Shown: positions 15,296-20,722 of the stretch, piece after piece
Layout of the letters: each line of letters starts with the position of its first letter
Numbering within the stretch: position 1 is the stretch's first letter
The notes under the pieces: generated by a model
What the model saw: the letters and a program-made list of their open reading frames with translations, nothing else
Told to the model about the DNA's origin: nothing
The model's database searches: none
NCBI GenBank assembly: GCA_963922585.1
Contig: CAWUIK010000054.1
Location: 1-20,722, forward strand
DNA: 20,722 nucleotides
Source of the DNA: Parvicella sp963922585
GTDB taxonomy: Bacteria > Bacteroidota > Bacteroidia > Flavobacteriales_D > Parvicellaceae
Reading direction: 5' to 3'
Position numbers and translations under genes: made by a program

Positions 15296-16015
15296 TTACC
15301 AAAGGAAAAAATGACTCACATCGCTTTTCCACCATTTATTTCTACTCATCACTAATTCTATTTGCTCTCTAGTAGATTCTAAATCTTGTGTTTTCTTTGC
15401 TCTTTTTATTTCAAAATCTTCCTCTTTGGGTTGGAAAAAAGTGATTTCAGTTGCAAAATAAACCACACCTCCATCTTCACTTGCAAGGCCTAAAATAGCT
15501 CCTGGAAGCCCAGCAAATCTCTCAGGGCCTATGGAAGGGATAATTTCCTCAGCATACCATGCATATATTTTGGTGGAATCATTAAAAACCCAAAGTGCTT
15601 TTCTGCAACTATATCCTGCTATAACTCTTTTACTATCAGTTATTTTCCAATCTCTATTAGGTATAGAATCTTCTACATGCACTGCGTCTCCCCAAATATC
15701 TCTAATACTATAGTAATAATTATTTCTTAATGTTCTATAAACCATATTTCTTGCTGTTCCCCATGGCATTGGATCGGGAATATCAGTTAGCTTTTGCTGA
15801 AATAAACTTAGGCTGTCAGTAAATGTCAACTCGAAATACTCTTTTTTTATTTTGTCTTTTTCTGGAACCCATTTACTTGCGTTTTCCCCCATTCTTTTAT
15901 ACAAATTGGTTTTTCGTTCATAAACAATTTTGCCCTCTCTATATTGACCATTTGCATTGAAAAATATAACAGAAAAGATTACCAAAAACAATATTCTAAA
16001 ATATCTCATCTTCAT
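15296..16015 (-). CDS. GLPGLI family protein
   Basis: A 239-residue exported protein with a signal peptide (MKMRYFRILFLVIFSVIFFN, cleavage near NANGQ at residue 24). Met3 is an alternative start. The family-defining block is present at 151-175: a WYA-EEIIPSIGPE segment followed by FAGLPGAIL, so the name-giving GLPGLI motif reads GLPGAI here. An upstream AGYSCRKALW segment (133-141) is also typical. The family is Bacteroidota-specific, periplasmic or envelope-associated, and of unknown function. Its ATG lies within the last codons of the upstream barrel gene (20-base overlap), a frequent pairing that suggests joint function. The 3' end converges on the OmpA-family gene with 13 bases between stop codons and no GC-rich hairpin. 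Confidence 0.9.
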   Translation of the reverse strand: MKMRYFRILFLVIFSVIFFNANGQYREGKIVYERKTNLYKRMGENASKWVPEKDKIKKEYFELTFTDSLSLFQQKLTDIPDPMPWGTARNMVYRTLRNNYYYSIRDIWGDAVHVEDSIPNRDWKITDSKRVIAGYSCRKALWVFNDSTKIYAWYAEEIIPSIGPERFAGLPGAILGLASEDGGVVYFATEITFFQPKEEDFEIKRAKKTQDLESTREQIELVMSRNKWWKSDVSHFFLW

Positions 16016-18737
16016 TTTTGTTGCTTTTTAAAACATTAAACTTATACACCGCTCTCAACAAAACATACCTACCGATGATGTTGGTTCTTTCATCTACAAT
16101 AATGTTGTTAAATACATTTCTAGTGTTGCTAATATTTTGATTCAGTATATCATTAGCATCTACTGAAATAATTAAGTTTTCTTTTTTCAAAAAAGTTTTG
16201 CCAATAGATGCATCCCATAAAATATAAGTTAAGTCGAATCCTGCGGCTCTTTGAGAATTGATGATGTAATCAATATCAGAGGAAATGATAATGTTGTGTT
16301 TCAATTTGAGTTCAAACCCGGCATTGTAACTAACTTGAGTAGATTTTTGTAAATCTGGGCTCAAAGTGGTTTCTGAAACAGCATAATTGTAGTCAACTCC
16401 TACTTTGAATGTCAAGGAGTCCATGATATAACTTAAATTTCCTCTAGCTAAAGTAGAAACTGTTTGAGTGGTGTTATCCATTCCATTAATTAATGCCTTA
16501 ATATCAAAATAATATAGATTAACGAAGGGTTCAAACTTTACCTTTTGTTTGAAAAAAGGAATTGAAGTTCCAAAATAGGAATTAAAATTTTGGTTGCCTT
16601 TCACATTGATAGTTTGATTGACTGCTCGTCCTTGATTGTCATAAATGATGGCTTGTGAAAAAGCATTTTCAAAAAACGAGAAACTTGCATTTGCATAAGT
16701 ATGTGAACCTGTTGTTGCCTTGTATGTAAAGAAATTCGCAGAAATAGAATTTTCTAATTGATTTACTAAATCAATATTTCCCACTCTTATGTTGTTGATA
16801 TTTCTGTTATCTGGTAGCGGTTGTAATTGAGAAATGCTTGGATTCTGATTTCTAGTTTTGTAAGTAAAAGTCAATGTTTTTGACCTAGAAAACTTGTATT
16901 TATATCTTACAAAAGGCAAAAAATTAGTTCTGTCTTGTAAAATTTCATTATTGTTCAAAACATCAAAACTGTTTAATCTTATATTATTCCAATCCACACC
17001 CGCTATTGCTTCGTGTTTTTTGACATTGTAAATCAATCTACCTCCTGCCCTTTGTGTAAGTGTTGTGTTTTCAAAATCGCTTGAAAAAAAGGAGTTAAAT
17101 GATCTGTTTCCTTCATCTGAAATATCAAAAGCAAATTTTTGATTCGATCCTTGGGAATACTGAGCCATTAACTTCAACTCAAATTTAAGTTTTTTAGAAA
17201 GAGGCTCCACATATGTTAACTCTCCATAATGTTGTAAACTTTTGGATTTTCCATTTTTATTTTGGTGTGTGCTAAACAAATTAATGCTATTCAATATGTC
17301 AAAATCTGAATTATCTAGAACATCAACAGATGAATTGGTTTGACTTCTAAGATTGTAATTAATTTTTAGATTTCTATTTTCTTTTTTAAACTTTCTTTCA
17401 AATTTCGTTGCCACGCTTGCCTCCACGTACTCTACGTTTTCATCGTATTGGTTGGTAGTATTTCTCGTTTCGACATCTTCTACGCTATAAAAAGAAGTAG
17501 AAGCCAATTCTTGTGTTTGTGTGTAAATCTGTTTTACTCTAGGCGCAATTTCCAAAGTAGATAATGAGTCTAACTGAAATTCTAAACTAAGGTTGAAAGC
17601 AAAAGCCTCTTGTTGAGCATTTTTTGTCTCATCAGAAAAACTAGAATAGGTCGTATCTGCCAAAAGGAATTCAGTATTAGAAATGGTAGTTGCAATAACT
17701 TCTTGATTGTCGTATGTAAAGTTGGTTCCTAATTTTAAAGATTTACCAACTTTATCTGTAAAATAAAATCCTGTTTTCGTTTTTTGAGGCAATCCTTCAC
17801 CTAAATTGCCTATTTGAGGTTCAAAAATGTAATTTCCATCGTCATTTCTATTCCCCATTTCTTCCGTTAATCCAAACTGATATCTGTCTTGCCAGTTGAA
17901 CTCGCTTCGAGGCGTATTCGTAAATAATCCAAAAATGGATATTTTTTGGTCTCCTTTGAATCGATTGGCTAAGACTTCACCCTCATAAAAGTTCTGAAAA
18001 TCAGATGCCCCGTTCAACTTCCCAAAATACCCTTTTTTGGCACTTTCCTTCAAAGTAAGATTGATTACTTTTTCGGTTTCATCTGTGTTATCTCCTTCTA
18101 TTTTTTGGTCATATACTTCTACATTCTCAATAGCGTTGGCCGGTAAATTTTTGGTGGCTATGGTCGGATCGGTTCCGAAAAATTCATCTCCATCTACATA
18201 TACTTTATTTACCTCTTTTCCATGCACAACTATCTTACCAGACTTGTCTACATCAAAACCAGGTAGTTTTTTGAATAAATCTTCTACATTAGCATTCGCA
18301 GATGTTTTGAACGAATCTGCAACCATTACCAAAGTATCTCCTCTAAAAAAAATGGGTTCATTATTGGAAAATACTACAAACTCTTTCAATTCCTCTCCCT
18401 TGGGCGGCATGATGATGCGACCAAAGTCTAAATCTTTTGAGTTGGCATTACCAAAAATAAAATATTCCCTCTCCTCAAACTTAGGATGTGTTATAAATAT
18501 TTGGAACGTATCCTTAGGAATTTGGAGTTCAAAAATACCATTCCATTGGGTTCTAGTATAGGCTTTCAAAACAGAGTCTTTAACTCTTACCGCCATTACC
18601 ACCGCATGTTCTACCCCTTTTTTGTTGAGCGTGTCTTGCAGTTCTCCTTTTATCGTAATGTTACTTTCAGTTTGAGAAGAAAACGAATTGAAATACAACC
18701 CAAAAGCGAATAACAAGATAATACTAAAATGCTTCAT
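15996..18737 (-). CDS. TonB-receptor-like outer-membrane beta-barrel protein with carboxypeptidase-regulatory domain
   Basis: A 913-residue outer-membrane protein. A signal peptide (MKHFSIILLFAFGLYFNSFS) is followed by a carboxypeptidase-regulatory-like beta-sandwich (about 26-110: ITIKGELQDTLNKKGVEHA, WNGIFELQIP). A plug-like domain follows (about 125-230: VEDLFKKLPGFDVDKSGKI, VNKVYVDGDEFFG, LPANAIENVEVYDQK). The remainder is a long barrel of alternating strands. This is the layout of the TonB-dependent-receptor-related 'outer membrane beta-barrel' family that often sits next to GLPGLI genes. No convincing TonB box was seen. The last strand is not the very C-terminus: after VLLRAVYKFNVL there is a polar KSNKNEDEIF tail encoded by the overlap with the GLPGLI gene. 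The substrate cannot be predicted. A -7 box lies 14 bases upstream of the ATG. Confidence 0.9.
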   Translation of the reverse strand: MKHFSIILLFAFGLYFNSFSSQTESNITIKGELQDTLNKKGVEHAVVMAVRVKDSVLKAYTRTQWNGIFELQIPKDTFQIFITHPKFEEREYFIFGNANSKDLDFGRIIMPPKGEELKEFVVFSNNEPIFFRGDTLVMVADSFKTSANANVEDLFKKLPGFDVDKSGKIVVHGKEVNKVYVDGDEFFGTDPTIATKNLPANAIENVEVYDQKIEGDNTDETEKVINLTLKESAKKGYFGKLNGASDFQNFYEGEVLANRFKGDQKISIFGLFTNTPRSEFNWQDRYQFGLTEEMGNRNDDGNYIFEPQIGNLGEGLPQKTKTGFYFTDKVGKSLKLGTNFTYDNQEVIATTISNTEFLLADTTYSSFSDETKNAQQEAFAFNLSLEFQLDSLSTLEIAPRVKQIYTQTQELASTSFYSVEDVETRNTTNQYDENVEYVEASVATKFERKFKKENRNLKINYNLRSQTNSSVDVLDNSDFDILNSINLFSTHQNKNGKSKSLQHYGELTYVEPLSKKLKFELKLMAQYSQGSNQKFAFDISDEGNRSFNSFFSSDFENTTLTQRAGGRLIYNVKKHEAIAGVDWNNIRLNSFDVLNNNEILQDRTNFLPFVRYKYKFSRSKTLTFTYKTRNQNPSISQLQPLPDNRNINNIRVGNIDLVNQLENSISANFFTYKATTGSHTYANASFSFFENAFSQAIIYDNQGRAVNQTINVKGNQNFNSYFGTSIPFFKQKVKFEPFVNLYYFDIKALINGMDNTTQTVSTLARGNLSYIMDSLTFKVGVDYNYAVSETTLSPDLQKSTQVSYNAGFELKLKHNIIISSDIDYIINSQRAAGFDLTYILWDASIGKTFLKKENLIISVDANDILNQNISNTRNVFNNIIVDERTNIIGRYVLLRAVYKFNVLKSNKNEDEIF

Positions 18738-18750
18738 TCTAAATTTTTTT

Positions 18751-18758
18751 CAAAAGTA
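18751..18758 (-). promoter_or_regulatory. Bacteroidota -7 box upstream of the barrel-GLPGLI operon
   Basis: The minus-strand octamer TACTTTTG fits TAnnTTTG exactly, 14 bases before the ATG at 18737, implying a very short leader. No clear TTTG -33 box lies 17-20 bases further upstream, so only the -7 element is supported. Confidence 0.42.
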
Positions 18759-18847
18759 AAACAAGTATTTCTAACATTTTGTTAATATGTGGATGAATGG
18801 TAAATTAGGTGTTTGTAGCCCGTTATTTTCTTGAGAAAAATATTCCT

Positions 18848-20059
18848 TTAACTTTCTACTATCGATTTTGCTGCTATAAAACCTCCCGTCCAAGCGGCTT
18901 GGAAATTAAAGCCTCCAGTAAGCGCATCGATATTCAAAACCTCTCCTACAAAATATAAACGAGGGTGCAATTTACTTTCAAATTTGGTGAAGTTGATTTG
19001 ATGAAGTTTTATTCCTCCACAGGTAACAAACTCTTCTTTATTGGTGCTTTTACCACTAATTTGAAACATCGAATTCTTTAACGTTTCCATCAATTTATTT
19101 TGGTCTTTAGCACCCAATTCTGCCCATATTTTTTCTTCTGAAATTCCACAAAAATTGACAAAAGATTCCCATAGCCTTTTTGGAAGATTACACAACGGAG
19201 TATTCAACACTTTTTTCTTGGGATGCAATTTTCTTTGTTCATCAAATGCTGTTAAAACTTTTTCGCTATCCACATCATTACACCAATCTACATTGATAGA
19301 AAACTGATATTCCTTATTGTGCAATAAAGTGGCACCTACAGCAGAAAGTTTCAAAATGCCTGGGCCACTCAATCCCCAGTGGGTTACTAATACTGGTCCA
19401 GATTCAGCAATTTTAGTTCCTGCTATTTTTACTTTAGCATAGGGTACAGACAAACCGCTTAGGTTTCTTAATCTTGTATCTTTGGTGTTGAACGTAAACA
19501 AAGATGGAATGGGAGGCTCGATTTCATAACCTAATTTTTCTAACTGACTCCAAACCGCATTACTATTTCCACCACTTGCTACCACTACAGCATCAAATAG
19601 TTCTTGCTTTTCGGAATGTGAAACCAACCATTGATTTTCTTGAGGTTCAAAAGCATCTACACCACATTCTGTTTTTACTTCGATTTGGTATTTTTCAACC
19701 CAATCCATAAAGCAATTAATGATGGTTTGAGAATCGTCAGAAACAGGAAAAACACGATTGTCTGACTCTATTTTAAGTTTTACCCCACGAGACTCAAACC
19801 ATTCCATGGTATCGCCAGTCATAAAGGAGTGAAAAGGCCCCAGCAATTCTTTATTACCTCGAGGATAAAATTTCACCAATTCTTTGGGCTCAAAGCAAGC
19901 GTGAGTTACATTACATCTTCCTCCTCCACTTACCTTAACTTTACCTAAAACATTTTTTCCTTTTTCGAAAATTACTATTTTGAAATCAGGTCGTTTTTCT
20001 GCAAGATTGATAGCGGTAAAAAACCCACCGGCTCCTCCTCCTATGATGGCAATGCGCAT
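18848..20059 (-). CDS. HI0933/YhiN-family FAD-dependent oxidoreductase
   Basis: A 403-residue soluble flavoprotein. An N-terminal Rossmann motif for FAD (IIGGGAGGFFTAI, residues 5-17) is followed by the family signature KVSGGGRCNVTH (42-53), an ASGGNSNAVW segment (161-170), VTCGGI (345-350) and the C-terminal FAD-binding block VGEVLNIDALTGG (371-383) with FNFQAAWTGG. These define the HI0933/BaiN-like NAD(P)/FAD-dependent oxidoreductases, whose physiological substrates are mostly unknown. Length is normal for the family and no key motif is missing. Its ATG directly abuts the stop codon of the upstream tpx gene, so the two are almost certainly cotranscribed and a redox-homeostasis link is plausible, though unproven. 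No GC-rich terminator is visible in the 110 bases after its stop; only a weak AT-only hairpin is there. Confidence 0.93.
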   Translation of the reverse strand: MRIAIIGGGAGGFFTAINLAEKRPDFKIVIFEKGKNVLGKVKVSGGGRCNVTHACFEPKELVKFYPRGNKELLGPFHSFMTGDTMEWFESRGVKLKIESDNRVFPVSDDSQTIINCFMDWVEKYQIEVKTECGVDAFEPQENQWLVSHSEKQELFDAVVVASGGNSNAVWSQLEKLGYEIEPPIPSLFTFNTKDTRLRNLSGLSVPYAKVKIAGTKIAESGPVLVTHWGLSGPGILKLSAVGATLLHNKEYQFSINVDWCNDVDSEKVLTAFDEQRKLHPKKKVLNTPLCNLPKRLWESFVNFCGISEEKIWAELGAKDQNKLMETLKNSMFQISGKSTNKEEFVTCGGIKLHQINFTKFESKLHPRLYFVGEVLNIDALTGGFNFQAAWTGGFIAAKSIVES

Positions 20060-20560
20060 TTATCCTAATACTTCAAATACTTTATCGTAATTCGGCTCTT
20101 GACCAATTTCAGGAACTTGCTCTGTGTAAATGATTTTTCCGTTTTCGTCCAATACAATTACTACTCTAGAATGAAGGTTTTTTAATGGTCCAGTTGTCAT
20201 TTCTAGTTGGTAATCTTTACCAAATTGTCCAGACACAAAATCCGAAGCCGTGATTAATTGATCAATTCCTTCAGCGCCACAAAATCTCTTGAAAGCAAAA
20301 GGTAAATCTCTAGATACACAAACCACTTGAGTGTTTTTAAGTTTTGAAGCCTCAGCATTAAATTTTCTTGTAGAAGTAGCACAAACTCCAGTATCTATAC
20401 TAGGAAAAATATTGAGAACGAGTCTTTTTCCTGCTAAATCTGCAAGAGAAAGCATTGATAAATCTTCTTTCACCAAATTAAAGTCTTTTGCTTGCGTTCC
20501 CACTGCTGGTAATGTTCCTAAAGTTTCTATTGGATTTCCTCCTAATGTTATTGTTGCCAT
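20060..20560 (-). CDS. tpx: Thiol peroxidase (2-Cys peroxiredoxin, Tpx type)
   Basis: A 166-residue protein of standard Tpx length that reduces hydrogen and organic peroxides using thioredoxin. The peroxidatic cysteine is Cys60 in PSIDTGVCATST and the resolving cysteine is Cys94 in RFCGAEG; this 60/94 spacing is diagnostic for atypical 2-Cys Tpx. The N-terminus ITLGGNPIETLG and the later LHSRVVIVLDENGKI segment also match the family. There is no signal peptide, so it is cytoplasmic. The upstream -7 box at 20578-20585 gives a short A-rich leader typical of Bacteroidota genes. The stop codon directly precedes the ATG of the flavoprotein gene, forming a two-gene operon. There are no anomalies. 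Confidence 0.97.
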   Translation of the reverse strand: MATITLGGNPIETLGTLPAVGTQAKDFNLVKEDLSMLSLADLAGKRLVLNIFPSIDTGVCATSTRKFNAEASKLKNTQVVCVSRDLPFAFKRFCGAEGIDQLITASDFVSGQFGKDYQLEMTTGPLKNLHSRVVIVLDENGKIIYTEQVPEIGQEPNYDKVFEVLG

Positions 20561-20577
20561 GTTTTTGTTTTTTTATT

Positions 20578-20585
20578 CAAAATTA
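20578..20585 (-). promoter_or_regulatory. Bacteroidota -7 box upstream of tpx
   Basis: The minus-strand octamer TAATTTTG matches TAnnTTTG exactly, 18 bases before the tpx ATG. The intervening leader is almost all A and T with an A-rich stretch next to the start codon, as is common in this phylum in place of a Shine-Dalgarno. No standard -33 box was found. Confidence 0.42.
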
Positions 20586-20687
20586 TATGTTTTCATCAAG
20601 TAAGAGGTTATATATCTTATAAGTTTTTATGAATAATCAATTATTTTTTTAAAATTTACAAACGAAATAACCAAACATATGAATGGA

Positions 20688-20712
20688 ATAAACACCAGTA
20701 GCTGGTGTTTAT
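20688..20712. terminator. Perfect 11-bp inverted repeat, possible bidirectional terminator
   Basis: ATAAACACCAG (20688-20698) pairs perfectly with CTGGTGTTTAT (20702-20712) around a 3-base TAG loop. The GC core plus A/T-rich outer arms resembles compact terminators, but no T-run continues beyond the stem on either side. It could end a gene lying beyond the right edge on the minus strand, or be an operator or another palindromic element. With only 10 bases to its right in the window the role cannot be settled. Confidence 0.4.
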
Positions 20713-20722
20713 CCGCGTGTTG

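Noticed and set aside
18037..18561. A 174-codon plus-strand open frame opposite the barrel gene.
   Set aside because: It lies wholly inside the firmly supported minus-strand outer-membrane protein gene, encodes a low-complexity Ser/Lys/Phe-rich product without recognisable motifs, and has no promoter of its own; it is an antisense shadow.
15996..18737. TonB box near the N-terminus of the barrel protein.
   Set aside because: No convincing TonB-box-like hydrophobic/Thr-rich stretch was seen between the signal peptide and the plug region, so TonB-dependent transport is not claimed.
18790..18847. Terminator after the tpx-flavoprotein operon (short hairpin with TTTTC and GAAAA arms near 18820-18840).
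   Set aside because: The stem is about 5 pairs, almost all A-T, with no convincing T-run; too weak to report as a feature.
20679..20722. Possible start of a plus-strand gene (ATG at 20679, MNGINTSSWCLSAC).
   Set aside because: Only 14 codons are in the window, no promoter box precedes it and the frame runs through a palindrome; not enough to call a gene. A minus-strand frame ending near 20627 from beyond the right edge is equally weak.

Overview
The window looks like a chromosomal segment of a member of the Bacteroidota, most likely a marine or aquatic Flavobacteriales relative. This is inferred from AT-rich DNA, a giant secreted protein with SprB repeats and a type B (gliding-associated) type IX secretion (T9SS) C-terminal signal, a PorP/SprF-family partner, a GLPGLI-family protein, a TonB-receptor-like barrel with an N-terminal carboxypeptidase-regulatory domain, and TAnnTTTG-type -7 promoter boxes. 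No RNA genes, CRISPR arrays, insertion sequences or phage genes were seen. No stretch over 300 bases lacks a gene; the longest gap is about 240-270 bases (3843 to 4108).

Region 1 (1-3396, minus strand) is a compact operon of three tandem, full-length but divergent PAPS-dependent sulfotransferases, followed by the N-terminal part of an AlgI-like MBOAT O-acyltransferase that runs off the left edge. It is visibly more AT-rich than the rest (about 22-27% GC in sampled lines against 33-45% elsewhere) and looks like one end of a surface-glycan or envelope modification locus. A strong minus-strand terminator at 3418-3448 separates it from the next gene.

Region 2 (3474-3842, minus) is a small exported protein with an HMA-like fold but no metal-binding cysteines.

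Region 3 (4003-15282, plus) is a three-gene cell-surface cassette. It holds a roughly 2,494-residue modular adhesin (beta-helix, Ig/PKD and SprB repeats, type B T9SS tail), then a PorP/SprF outer-membrane protein, then an OmpA-family protein with a PD40 beta-propeller and four tandem linker repeats. The likely working model is that SprF helps export or anchor the adhesin at the T9SS exit, while the OmpA-like protein ties the assembly to the peptidoglycan.

Region 4 (15296-18737, minus) is an overlapping pair: an outer-membrane barrel with carboxypeptidase-regulatory and plug domains, and a GLPGLI-family exported protein. It converges on region 3 with only 13 bases between stop codons.

Region 5 (18848-20560, minus) is a two-gene redox operon with directly abutting reading frames: thiol peroxidase Tpx, then an HI0933/YhiN-type FAD flavoprotein. 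A perfect 11-bp inverted repeat lies at the right edge of the window.
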